From IMG/VR virus record IMGVR_UViG_3300020446_000025, positions 1 to 39,377 of that record: a stretch of DNA of 39,377 bases, one strand, 5' to 3'. Under the pieces are notes generated by a model. The model saw only the letters and a list, made by a program, of their open reading frames with translations, searched no databases and was not told where the DNA came from. The number at the start of each line of letters is the position of its first letter. The stretch's first letter is position 1. This document shows, one piece after another, positions 1 to 6,475 of the stretch. Made by a program: the position numbers and the translations under genes. The DNA comes from a virus.

Positions 1-206
1 AGGGGTCGTTCGCCTAGCGTCTTGGCCCAAGAAGGTCTATGAAACGCAGCAGGTTCGTGCCTCCCGTATGCGTACCATACTCCCTCATCAATTCGAGCGT
101 GTGGCTTGCGCTCGTACCAATTCCAGACCCCATCAGAGTCCTGGGCGATATATGTCGCCCAGTCTGGAGCGTATCGCCACAAGTAGTCCACTGGCATTTC
201 TCGCAT
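1..206 (-). CDS. Hypothetical phage protein, C-terminus outside window
   Basis: Leftward frame that starts at ATG 206 and runs off the left edge, so only the first 68 residues are visible. A GGAG ribosome site lies 6 bases before the ATG and the start is 9 bases after the stop of the DUF3310-like gene, so it is the last visible gene of the leftward operon. The protein is rich in Trp and Tyr, with short segments such as PDWATYIAQDSDG and WNWYE. This resembles small uncharacterised phage proteins of the type 'PxWAxxIAQDxDGxWYW'. No function can be given. A longer frame in another phase (14-277) overlaps it but lacks a matching ribosome site and is rejected. Confidence 0.6.
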   Translation of the reverse strand, partial: MREMPVDYLWRYAPDWATYIAQDSDGVWNWYERKPHARIDEGVWYAYGRHEPAAFHRPSWAKTLGERP

Positions 207-215
207 CTTGATCTC

Positions 216-647
216 CTACCATTCGTCATAAGTTGCAAGAGGGTGTCGCAGCTCGTCCTCGGTAATAAGGCCGGCATAAAGGAGCTTCATCTCGAGTCCG
301 CGGATTGCCCACTCGAGGTGCTTGGCTCCCTTCTGTAAGTCTTGAAGCTCTGTACCTTTCTTGCTGGATCGCAAGATGTACTCGAGGGCCTTGGCGACAT
401 CGACCGCGTAAAGCCCTGTTAGCTGATTAACGACTGCTTGCTGGATGTCTCGCGACTGGATGCTCCTGCCGCACGGACACTCCAAGATTTGATAGTGATT
501 AGGCTGGTTGATGAGGTCGTTATCGACCCCACCATCCTTATCCTTCTTGGCTTTTGGGTTAGCCATTTCTCTCTGAACCTTTTTGCGAGCGGCTTTTTGC
601 TTTTGTCTAGCTATGCTCAGCCGCTTTGCGTGAACAAGATCTTTCAT
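216..647 (-). CDS. DUF3310-like protein (SaV-like nucleotide-metabolism family)
   Basis: 143 residues from ATG 647, chosen over the upstream ATG at 665 because GGAGGA lies just before it. The N-terminal third is a Lys/Arg-rich stretch. The middle and C-terminus carry the DUF3310 pattern: an NQPNHY segment, then a central helix (YAVDVAKALEYILRSSKKG) and a DLQKGAKHLEW helix. Members are small phage proteins of unproven function, sometimes called SaV-like or nucleotide-kinase-like; that name is not biochemically established. It sits downstream of SSB in the recombination/replication operon. The assignment rests on motif recognition. Confidence 0.6.
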   Translation of the reverse strand: MKDLVHAKRLSIARQKQKAARKKVQREMANPKAKKDKDGGVDNDLINQPNHYQILECPCGRSIQSRDIQQAVVNQLTGLYAVDVAKALEYILRSSKKGTELQDLQKGAKHLEWAIRGLEMKLLYAGLITEDELRHPLATYDEW

Positions 648-764
648 CTCTCCTCCAATAGACATGGACCCTTCCGCACGATCCGCATCTCATATATCTC
701 GCGATGACCTCTTTGTTCTTAACCTGCTTCCTATCGTCCATTTCCCTTCCGCAGCTGCACTGCA

Positions 765-1172
765 TTAAAAGGGGATGTCATCTTCAGGAAGGTCAATGGG
801 CTGGGCTGCGGACGGTTGTGCTGCTGCGGGAGCATTGCTGTCACCGCTCTGCTTGCTCAGCATCTGCATCACGAACGAGTGGACCTCTTTGACCCTGTAC
901 TCGATCCCGTCCTTCTCATACTTGCGGGTTTTCGTCGTGCCTTCGACGTACAGCTGCGTACCTTTCTTGACGTACTGCTGAACTACCTCAGCCAGCTTTC
1001 CCCGAAAAATAACGGTGTGCCACTCGGTCAGCTCTTTTTTCTCTCCGCTTTTTTTGTCGGTCCACTTTTCACTGGTAGCCAGGGTGACAGTGGCCACCGT
1101 GTCTCCGTTATCGAATGTTTTTACTTGCGGGTCTTTGCCTACGTTTCCCACAAGGATTTGCTTGTTAATCAC
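765..1172 (-). CDS. ssb: Single-stranded DNA-binding protein
   Basis: 135 residues. The N-terminal OB fold is recognisable from MINKQILVGNVGKDPQVK, the central EWHTVIFRGKLAEVVQQYVKKG segment and the YVEGTTKTRKYEKDG strand pair. A disordered Ala/Gln/Pro linker follows, then the acidic tip DLPEDDIPF, which in bacterial SSBs binds partner proteins. It should coat single-stranded DNA in phage replication and annealing. Its start overlaps the end of the YqaJ-type exonuclease gene by 8 bases, so the two are probably translationally coupled. About 115 bases between it and the DUF3310-like gene hold no convincing gene. Confidence 0.95.
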   Translation of the reverse strand: MINKQILVGNVGKDPQVKTFDNGDTVATVTLATSEKWTDKKSGEKKELTEWHTVIFRGKLAEVVQQYVKKGTQLYVEGTTKTRKYEKDGIEYRVKEVHSFVMQMLSKQSGDSNAPAAAQPSAAQPIDLPEDDIPF

Positions 1173-2103
1173 TCTTGACTCTCCGTAATTGGAATGTGGT
1201 TGATGGTTGCGAGCGATACTCCTCGAGATCCCAGTCGGGGTTGTTAGCCACGACTGCGTTCTTGTACGAGATCGTTCCCTTGCTCTTGGTTGTGATGCTC
1301 ATATAGCGATTGCCGACCATCTTCCGGCCAGCAGCCATATCCTCGAGCTGCTGCCTTATCTCCCCTTTGCGCTGCTCTAGGCTTGCGATTTGGCTGTCTA
1401 TTGAGAACAGCTCTTCCTCACCTGATACCCACTCCGGCAGCTTGGTTGCGTCTACGATGTCTACTGGTTCATGCGTTTCTGCATCTTTAAGAAACGTGAC
1501 CCAGCCCTCGAGGAGAGCTGCTTGCGCTAACGGGTTGGCGTGATACTCGAGGAGCTTCATCTGCGCTGGGGTTCCGTCAGAGGTGACGAAGATGCAGCGT
1601 TTAGCACCAGATACCATGAGGTTGTGCTCGAGCTGCCACATGATGTACTGCGGCAGCTGCTGGTCATCTATTGCCTGCGCGAGCTTTTTGTTCCAGAGCT
1701 TATGCTCGAAGATGATCGAGCCATCCTCGGTCATACCATCCAGGCTGCAAGCTAGTTTGTCTTTGAGAATCTCTAGGGTTGCAGCGGGGGTCCCCTCGGG
1801 GAAGTCTGAATCCTCCATCTCGCAGCACTGGGCCTCGAGGGTGATCGGAGTTTTCTCAACCTCTGTCATCAGCTCTGCAACGATAGGGCGAGCTGCTTCT
1901 TCGGCTTGATGGCCTTTATTGAAAAGATCCTGCACCTTACCGCCCACTGGTTTTGAGTATCCCGTGGTGTAGCTGGTCAGCAGATCCTCTCGTTTGGTGT
2001 AAGGGGATTCGCCCATCATGGCTGGGGCATTGCTGCCGGTGAGCTTGGACTTGCGCCATGCCTTCCATAGCGCAGTCCCTTGGTTGATGTCTTTGAGCTT
2101 CAC
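1165..2103 (-). CDS. YqaJ/lambda-exonuclease-type viral recombinase nuclease
   Basis: 312 residues. It has the layout of the YqaJ family of PD-(D/E)XK nucleases, which resect double-stranded ends 5' to 3' for single-strand annealing. Visible motifs are the GHQAEEAARP helix near residues 64-73, the catalytic Asp in CSLDGMTEDG (D122) and the ExK pair in IIFEHKLW (E133, K135). The C-terminal part (about 230-290) is a predicted coiled segment. The start ATG overlaps the stop of the upstream annealing-protein candidate as ATGA, and the end overlaps the SSB start. This exonuclease/annealing/SSB trio is a standard phage recombination set. Confidence 0.88.
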   Translation of the reverse strand: MKLKDINQGTALWKAWRKSKLTGSNAPAMMGESPYTKREDLLTSYTTGYSKPVGGKVQDLFNKGHQAEEAARPIVAELMTEVEKTPITLEAQCCEMEDSDFPEGTPAATLEILKDKLACSLDGMTEDGSIIFEHKLWNKKLAQAIDDQQLPQYIMWQLEHNLMVSGAKRCIFVTSDGTPAQMKLLEYHANPLAQAALLEGWVTFLKDAETHEPVDIVDATKLPEWVSGEEELFSIDSQIASLEQRKGEIRQQLEDMAAGRKMVGNRYMSITTKSKGTISYKNAVVANNPDWDLEEYRSQPSTTFQLRRVKSD

Positions 2104-2753
2104 GCTGCCTCCTTGCCACCAGCGGCTGCGGAGAGCTGTGCGATCTGCTCTTCAGTGGCGAGATATCCACCCTTCTGCATACGAGCAGTAATCTCACCTA
2201 CCGTGTGCTTGCCTGACTTAATCAGATCGATTGACTGCTGGAGCTTTTCCTTCGTAACAGGCTTGCCCTTCTTTGCTACCTCAATGACTGGTGCAGGCGC
2301 AGGCTCCTCTGGCGCAGCCTCAGTAGCAGGGTCCTTTTGCTTCGGGACTGGATTGTCATTAGTGTCCTCCAGCTCATCATCTGAGTAGACATAACCGTGC
2401 AAACCGATGAGCTTTAGAATCACGCGGTCTTTAGCGCGCTTCTCAGCCATAGCGAGGGGAAACTTGTTCTTGGAGTTTTTCTGCGAGGCTTCCCCGTAGG
2501 ACCACTCGCTTTTCTCCCCCAGATGCCCTCGGACCCAGACGGCAGCAGAACCAGTAGAGCCTGCCTCGAGGTCCACTGAGATCAGCTGCGGGTCATCGAA
2601 TGATACGCCCTGGGCGGCAGCGATCCGCTCGAGCGCCTTGTGGTAGACACAAAGCGTCCCGTGGCAATCCCACAGCGCGGATTCCGCTGTCTCGCCTATT
2701 TCTTTGAGCTTCTCCCCAACGATCTTGGGATAGTTGAGTTTCTTCTTAGGCAT
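2100..2753 (-). CDS. Possible single-strand annealing (Rad52-like) protein
   Basis: 217 residues from ATG 2753, beginning MPKKKLNYPKIVG. The longer frame to 2876 only extends into the preceding gene and is rejected. A central segment reads GEAS(x)KNSKNKFPLAMAEKRAKDRVIL followed by KLIGLHGYVYSDDE. The pattern of an Ala-rich helix with conserved Lys/Arg and a closing GLHG is like the 'AxxRAxxRxIlxxxG' helix of Erf/Sak/Rad52-type annealing proteins. The C-terminus is an Ala/Pro/Glu linker plus a small helical tail. Position directly before the exonuclease and SSB supports an annealing role. The family identity is an inference; it is often annotated only as a phage hypothetical. Confidence 0.5.
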   Translation of the reverse strand: MPKKKLNYPKIVGEKLKEIGETAESALWDCHGTLCVYHKALERIAAAQGVSFDDPQLISVDLEAGSTGSAAVWVRGHLGEKSEWSYGEASQKNSKNKFPLAMAEKRAKDRVILKLIGLHGYVYSDDELEDTNDNPVPKQKDPATEAAPEEPAPAPVIEVAKKGKPVTKEKLQQSIDLIKSGKHTVGEITARMQKGGYLATEEQIAQLSAAAGGKEAA

Positions 2754-3069
2754 CGCGCGCCTCCTCTGTAGCGTCCAGCTGCTCGCCAAAGACATAGCTG
2801 TGGCTATAGCCGCTGTTGTAATTGCTAACGAAGGGCAGGGATTCGTGACTGGTGGGGAAGGCGTGTGCGTTGCCATCCCTATAGTCTGTGTAGCCTTGTA
2901 TCCAGGCTTGAATTGCCATTTCTGGATCGTCGGCTCGAGAGATTTTGTCCAGACAAGGACGCAAGCAGTGTGGGCCTAGCAAGTACAGCTGGGTGAACAG
3001 CTCACCAAACTGCAACGCGCTGTTGTACTGCTCATCGACCATGACTGGTATTGCCGATAAGTCATTCAT
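2746..3069 (-). CDS. Hypothetical protein, first gene of leftward operon
   Basis: 107 residues, not recognised. It starts at ATG 3069 behind a very strong GAGGAGGAAAT ribosome site and overlaps the next gene by 8 bases. The sequence is acidic and aromatic (YLLGPHCLRPCLDKISRAD, then WIQGYTDYRDG). There is no signal peptide, membrane segment or metal motif. As the promoter-proximal gene of the recombination operon it is probably made early. Confidence 0.6.
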   Translation of the reverse strand: MNDLSAIPVMVDEQYNSALQFGELFTQLYLLGPHCLRPCLDKISRADDPEMAIQAWIQGYTDYRDGNAHAFPTSHESLPFVSNYNSGYSHSYVFGEQLDATEEARDA

Positions 3070-3179
3070 ATTTCCTCCTCAGCGGCTCGGAAGTGAGCGG
3101 CTATGGATGAATACTACATCCAGCTACGGTATAAAACAACATCTTTAGGGATATGTAATTTGGGTTTTATTTTTTTCAG

Positions 3180-3214
3180 AACCAGACATTTTTCACAAAG
3201 AAAACCAGACATTT
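3180..3214. repeat. Two 12-bp direct repeats (operator candidates)
   Basis: AACCAGACATTT occurs at 3180-3191 and again at 3203-3214, so the copies start 23 bases apart, close to two helical turns. Same-face spacing of short identical elements is typical of paired protein-binding sites. The best candidate ligand is the HTH protein encoded at 3806-4153, but this is inference. Confidence 0.5.
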
Positions 3215-3253
3215 GTACGGACAAGTAAGCGTTTAAGCCATTTTTTTACTCGA

Positions 3254-3274
3254 TATGTATGGTTTCGCTACATA
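3254..3274. repeat. Inverted repeat TATGTA-9-TACATA
   Basis: Perfect 6-bp arms at 3254-3259 and 3269-3274 around a 9-base spacer. A TGTATGG direct repeat (3256-3262, 3278-3284; 22 bases apart) overlaps it. Probably part of an operator cluster upstream of the rightward promoter candidate. Confidence 0.4.
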
Positions 3275-3288
3275 ACTTGTATGGATTA

Positions 3289-3316
3289 TTGATCGTGATC
3301 TACGGTTGGGTATATG
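3289..3316 (+). promoter_or_regulatory. Candidate rightward sigma70 promoter
   Basis: TTGATC at 3289-3294, 16-base spacer, TATATG at 3311-3316. Four bases match the consensus in each hexamer. It would give a leader of about 100 bases ahead of the ATG at 3428. The palindrome at 3338-3357 would lie just inside the transcript. Not unique; treat as tentative. Confidence 0.35.
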
Positions 3317-3337
3317 CTTACAGGAGTGATAAGAGAT

Positions 3338-3357
3338 ACAAGGTATCCAGACCTTGT
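3338..3357. promoter_or_regulatory. Palindrome ACAAGGT-6-ACCTTGT (operator or leader hairpin)
   Basis: Perfect 7-bp arms (3338-3344 and 3351-3357) around ATCCAG. Twenty base pairs of dyad symmetry fits a dimeric HTH repressor. In RNA it would form a 7-bp stem in the leader of the 3428 gene. It has no T-run after it, so it is not an intrinsic terminator. Confidence 0.45.
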
Positions 3358-3427
3358 GATATTGATATAACAATAGAACGAACAGCGTCGATCAGCTTGG
3401 CACGGGAACACTACCCAGGAGGAAATA

Positions 3428-3652
3428 ATGAATAAATTTTACTGGACTACAGATTCGGGGCTGCTCACATGGAGTCGCTTATTTTTAGGGGATTGGGTGA
3501 ATTGGACTGTCAACAAGGAGTTCAATGGAGTGGCGGTATTACGCATCCCAGACACCGATGGGGTCAGTGCTAACTGGCTTTGGGCTGTTACAGATATCTT
3601 CGGTATGAATTTCTTTCGGCGGGGAGGCGGAGATGCAATATACAGAGCTTGA
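3428..3652 (+). CDS. Small hypothetical early protein
   Basis: 74 residues with an excellent AGGAGG ribosome site 5 bases before the ATG. It is Trp/Phe-rich (FYWTTDSG, WTVNKEFNG, WLWAVTDIFG) and ends in a basic tail. No HTH or membrane segment is evident, so despite its position opposite a repressor-like gene I do not call it Cro. The next gene starts inside it at 3633. Confidence 0.55.
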   Translation: MNKFYWTTDSGLLTWSRLFLGDWVNWTVNKEFNGVAVLRIPDTDGVSANWLWAVTDIFGMNFFRRGGGDAIYRA

Positions 3653-3809
3653 TTCTCTCGACCTTCGCGAGAAGTTGGCGCAGCTGACAACAGAAGATCA
3701 AATTATGCTTGCATGGCTTGTGTACCGGCTAGGCGACGCATCTGAGACATGGGACAACGTATTCCGCGAGAGCACGGGCCAGCAGGGGTTTAGGCAAAGT
3801 TTTGTTTAG
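3633..3809 (+). CDS. Small hypothetical acidic protein
   Basis: 58 residues, starting at ATG 3633 behind GGGAGG. The sequence is a helical acidic protein (MQYTELDSLDLREKLAQL, later QIMLAWLVYRLGDASETWD). It overlaps the end of the upstream gene by 20 bases and the end of the convergent repressor-like gene by 4 bases. Function unknown. The clear ribosome site and tight packing argue that it is real. Confidence 0.5.
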   Translation: MQYTELDSLDLREKLAQLTTEDQIMLAWLVYRLGDASETWDNVFRESTGQQGFRQSFV

Positions 3810-4153
3810 TCTGAGCCCTTTGCGGCAGATTCCGCCCTAGTAATTATCATCGCATCTACGATTTTCTCTACGGCCTGACGGCTGTTGAGATCGAGCATTT
3901 GTATGCGCTCTGCTAAATCATCCGACCTCGAGTGGTCGGTGTCCATCCATGCCGGCTCTAGGCTACAGGCTTCTTCGATGCGTCTAGCCAGCCTGTCTCC
4001 GACTTCGCGCCGGTTGTCTGAATTTAGGAATATCCGTGCCAACTGCATCTGGGCGATGCCGGTTTGTTTGGCCATTTGGTTAGGAACCCCTTTGTACCTA
4101 ACTTGAATTAGATACTTGAGGTTCTCGCGGCGAATCTCATAAACGGTACGCAC
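3806..4153 (-). CDS. Cro/CI-type HTH regulator
   Basis: 115 residues from a GTG start at 4153 with GGGAGA upstream. The first about 75 residues look like a Cro/C1 helix-turn-helix: RRENLKYLIQ, then MAKQTGIAQMQLARIF (recognition helices) and VGDRLARRIEEACSLEPAWMD, the typical closing helices of phage repressors. The C-terminal 40 residues form a helix (LDLNSRQAVEKIVDAMI). There is no LexA-type autocleavage domain, so it lacks a visible SOS-cleavage route. It is divergent from the replication operon at 4360 and convergent with the small genes, so it probably controls one or both early operons. Confidence 0.7.
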   Translation of the reverse strand: MRTVYEIRRENLKYLIQVRYKGVPNQMAKQTGIAQMQLARIFLNSDNRREVGDRLARRIEEACSLEPAWMDTDHSRSDDLAERIQMLDLNSRQAVEKIVDAMIITRAESAAKGSD

Positions 4154-4359
4154 AATTCTCTCCCTGGGCTTCGTGGATCTTTTGACCTCTTTGACTGCAC
4201 CGAAGCCGATGTTGCTAGTGTATAAGAATAATCCCTCTCGGCATTAACTTTAACACCAATCCTATACGCTTCGTAACTTTTTTAAAGCTCCCCCGCCAAT
4301 CCATTTAGGTTGATTTCTAATACTTTCGGGATTAGTCTCTCTGGTCGGGAGGATTAACT
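4154..4359. promoter_or_regulatory. Divergent intergenic region, repressor/replication operons
   Basis: 206 bases between the leftward HTH gene and the rightward replication operon. It should hold both promoters. I see AT-rich stretches around 4220-4290 and a TATAAG at about 4221, but no hexamer pair with consensus spacing that I would defend. An imperfect inverted repeat (GGCTTCGTGG near 4168 and CACCGAAGCC near 4199) flanks two TTGACY elements. A GGGAGGA ribosome site precedes the ATG at 4360. Confidence 0.4.
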
Positions 4360-4758
4360 ATGCAAAAAATACTGTCTTGTCTGCAAAAAACTAAAAGCAC
4401 TGGCAAGGATAACAGGGGGCGAAATACTTGGAAGGCTTGCTGTCCAGCGCACTCCGACTCAGACCCCAGCCTGTTAATAACAGAGGCCGATAATATGGCC
4501 TTGTTCTATTGTCGATCCGGTTGCGATCAAGCAAGCATCATGGCTGCGCTGCAAGCACTGGGCCTCACGCCCAAGGACCTGCACTGGGATGAGGACTGGA
4601 AGCCTCGAGCCAAGCCGGTTTTCGAGACCTACCATAAAGCACTGGTGATGATCGGCCAGAACGATATCAAGGCCGGCAAGCGCCTCATACCGTCCGATAA
4701 GGCTGCTTACAAGGACGCCAAGCTGCGCGAGCTGATGCAGCAGGAGGCGGTGGCATGA
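4360..4758 (+). CDS. Stand-alone primase-type zinc-ribbon protein
   Basis: 132 residues. The N-terminal 75 residues match the zinc-binding domain of DnaG/gp4-type primases: CPAH (C28, H31), SDSDPSLLI, then YCRSGCD (C51, C55) and a helix ending ALGLTPKDL. In complete primases this domain reads the template and is followed by a TOPRIM catalytic domain, which is absent here; the remaining 55 residues are a basic helical tail. It is the first gene of the rightward replication operon and overlaps the initiator start (ATGA-type). It may act with a host primase or regulate the initiator. Confidence 0.7.
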   Translation: MQKILSCLQKTKSTGKDNRGRNTWKACCPAHSDSDPSLLITEADNMALFYCRSGCDQASIMAALQALGLTPKDLHWDEDWKPRAKPVFETYHKALVMIGQNDIKAGKRLIPSDKAAYKDAKLRELMQQEAVA

Positions 4759-5507
4759 GCTTTGTTGCCCAAAACGCAGTGTGGGCGCTGCCTATGCGTC
4801 CAGCCAGCTGTAAGTTTGTGCTTCTCGCCCTGGCTATGAGAGCTGGAAACAAGGGAGCGCAGTGTTTCCCGTCAGTCTCGAGGCTTGTCTCTGACACTGG
4901 GCTCGACCGCAAAACGATAATGGCTGCTGTCTCGATGCTCGAGGAATGGCAGTTCATCAAAGTAGAGCGGCTGCGCGGGGCCAGTAATAGATATGTCATC
5001 GACATAGAGGCGATAAAAAGAGCAGCTGATGTCCCTGATGATGGTGAACCAGCTGATGTGGTCCCCATTCAAACCAGTACCAAAACTGGTACTACAAGCA
5101 GTACCGATATTGGTAGTACCGATAACGGGACCAGTACCGAAAACGGGACTCAACCAGTACCAGAAACGGGACCCGACCAGTACCAAAAACGGGACACTAA
5201 CCTATCAGTAACCTGTCAAGAACCTATCAAGAGCGAGAACAAGGGCAGGAAACCTAAGACTGATTTGCCTGATTGGTTCGTCGCTGAAGGCGTTACCGAT
5301 GCACATCGAGCTTGGGCTGAATCTCACGGATTTATGGTGGGTCTGCTCGATCTCCACTTCCAGTCTTTCATCGATAAGGCGGCAGCAAAGGGATACCAGT
5401 ATGCCGACTGGGATCGAGCGTTTTACAGCGCGGTCAGAAGTGATTGGGCAGGGCTAAACCAAAAGGCAGCTGAGCCGACAAAGATTGCGGGGGTGTATGT
5501 CGCATGA
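4755..5507 (+). CDS. O-like replication initiator with winged-helix domain
   Basis: 250 residues. The N-terminus (about 1-80) is a winged-helix domain of the HTH_36/replication-initiator type: FVLLALAMRAG, CFPSVSRLVSDTGLDRKTIM, then MLEEWQFIKVERLRG. A low-complexity Ser/Thr/Gly/Asn linker (about 108-148) follows and is encoded by iteron-like DNA repeats. The C-terminal domain (about 170-235) has WFVAEGVTDAHRAWAESHG and ends WDRAFYSAVRSDWAG, a DnaT/O-like C-terminal pattern. Gene layout and in-gene repeats parallel lambda O, whose gene contains the origin. It overlaps the helicase start by 4 bases. Role as origin-binding initiator is a strong inference. Confidence 0.75.
   Translation: MSFVAQNAVWALPMRPASCKFVLLALAMRAGNKGAQCFPSVSRLVSDTGLDRKTIMAAVSMLEEWQFIKVERLRGASNRYVIDIEAIKRAADVPDDGEPADVVPIQTSTKTGTTSSTDIGSTDNGTSTENGTQPVPETGPDQYQKRDTNLSVTCQEPIKSENKGRKPKTDLPDWFVAEGVTDAHRAWAESHGFMVGLLDLHFQSFIDKAAAKGYQYADWDRAFYSAVRSDWAGLNQKAAEPTKIAGVYVA
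5076..5195 (+). repeat. Six 17-bp iterons, candidate replication origin
   Basis: Copies of AGTACCRANAACGGGAC begin at 5076, 5100, 5115, 5133, 5156 and 5179; the first two end in TGGTAC and TGGTAG instead of GGGAC. Start-to-start spacings are 24, 15, 18, 23 and 23 bases. Copies 1-4 lie in one codon phase (read as STKTGT, STDIGS, STDNGT, STENGT) but copies 5 and 6 lie in the two other phases (PVPETGP, QYQKRD). The DNA is therefore conserved while the peptide is not, so the repeat is under selection as DNA. Position in the linker of an initiator gene matches origin iterons such as those in lambda O. Confidence 0.75.
5199..5231 (+). repeat. Three tandem 11-bp repeats next to iterons
   Basis: AACCTATCAGT (5199-5209), AACCTGTCAAG (5210-5220) and AACCTATCAAG (5221-5231) lie head to tail with no spacer. 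The 11-bp unit is not a codon multiple, so each copy is read in a different phase. It is close to one helical turn, which would put identical contacts on one face. The block starts 3 bases after the last iteron and is probably part of the origin. Confidence 0.6.
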
Positions 5508-6475
5508 ATGATTTTGTCGCAGTTCCTAACTTTAAAAACATAGATATCCATGAAGAGCTGGCGGACGCTGAGCTTGGGGATATCGTAACTCCTGATGCTC
5601 TGGTGGGCAGATTACTTGAACGGCGCTCGACGATGGCTGAGGGAATCAAGCTGCCATTTGAGAAGCTGGCGAAAACAGATTTTCTGATGCACAAGGGCTC
5701 ACTGAATTTGATCGGTGGCTATACCGGCCATTTCAAATCAACGATCAGCAGCCAAATCGGGCTGCGCGCCCTGCGTACGGGGTATCGGGTTGGCATCGCG
5801 AGCCTCGAGCTGTTTGCGGAAGATGTGCTCGAGCAATACTGCGAAATTGCTTTGACCCAGCCTCGGCCCAACGAAGAATACGTCACGGCTTTTTCCGAAT
5901 GGGCCAAAGAAAAGCTCTTCATTTACGACCGGATGGACGCGATCACCCCAGAAGAGGCGGTCCAGATGGTCATCGCGCTCTCTAAATACTGCGGTTGCGA
6001 TCTGATTGTTCTTGATGCGCTGATGATGATGGGTGTTTGTGGGGACACCGTGGTGGAGCAGCAGTTCACTCAAACCTTGGCCGCGGTTGCCAAGCGTTTC
6101 CAAGTGACCATTCTGCTTGTGCATCACGTTCGTAAGCCCTCCGGCTTCGACGGCGAAGAAAAGATGCCAGGGAAGTATGACTTCATAGGGTCCAGCCATC
6201 TGGCCAATATCGCAGCCTCGATCATGCTGGTATGGCATGACAAGAAACAAGCGGAGCTGCGCGCGCAGGCGGAGCTGGGGGAGTTCAACGCTGACTACAA
6301 CCCCAACCAGCACGACATGGTTTTCAAGGTCGCGAAGAATCGTTACGGGAGATACGAAGGGGGTATAGCCCTTTGGCAGCACGAAAACTGCCGCGGCTTT
6401 ACTAGCGACCGCGATAGAAAGATCACACCGTTCTCGCTGCACCAGATGACCGGCAAGATCAAGGCGGTGGTATGA
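5504..6475 (+). CDS. DnaB/RecA-like replicative helicase ATPase
   Basis: 323 residues; the C-terminal RecA-fold domain of DnaB-type helicases without the N-terminal primase-binding domain. Motif A is GGYTGHFKST (71-80), where Phe replaces the Gly expected before the Lys. Motif 1a is IASLELFAEDVLEQ, like DnaB SLEMS. Motif B is CDLIVLDALMMM, and ILLVHHVRKPSG matches motif 3. A GKYDFIGSSHLANIAAS segment follows, resembling the arginine-containing loop region of the family. It sits directly after the initiator with a 4-base overlap, so it should be the phage helicase loaded at the iteron origin, in the place of lambda P. Confidence 0.8.
   Translation: MNDFVAVPNFKNIDIHEELADAELGDIVTPDALVGRLLERRSTMAEGIKLPFEKLAKTDFLMHKGSLNLIGGYTGHFKSTISSQIGLRALRTGYRVGIASLELFAEDVLEQYCEIALTQPRPNEEYVTAFSEWAKEKLFIYDRMDAITPEEAVQMVIALSKYCGCDLIVLDALMMMGVCGDTVVEQQFTQTLAAVAKRFQVTILLVHHVRKPSGFDGEEKMPGKYDFIGSSHLANIAASIMLVWHDKKQAELRAQAELGEFNADYNPNQHDMVFKVAKNRYGRYEGGIALWQHENCRGFTSDRDRKITPFSLHQMTGKIKAVV

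Larger units (their letters stand above)
3070..3427. promoter_or_regulatory. Divergent early control region
   Basis: 358 bases without a gene between the leftward recombination operon and two small rightward genes. It is AT-rich compared with its flanks. It holds paired direct repeats (3180-3191 and 3203-3214; 3256-3262 and 3278-3284), an inverted repeat at 3254-3274 and a palindrome at 3338-3357, which suggests repressor or activator binding. A plausible rightward promoter is listed separately. I did not find a clear leftward promoter, although one must lie here for the 3069 gene. Confidence 0.6.

Noticed and set aside
14-277. Leftward 87-residue frame overlapping the partial gene and the DUF3310-like gene
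   Set aside because: No ribosome site; the frame beginning at 206 is open to the window edge, follows the upstream stop and has a familiar phage composition.
39-338. Rightward frame across the leftward operon
   Set aside because: It is antisense to two supported leftward genes with good ribosome sites and its peptide has no coding character.
2754-2876. N-terminal extension of the annealing-protein candidate
   Set aside because: Low-complexity peptide that lies wholly inside the upstream gene; MPKKKLN start is better placed.
5076-5231. CRISPR-like array
   Set aside because: Repeats are 17 and 11 bp with irregular 0-7 base spacers inside an open gene; origin iterons explain them better.
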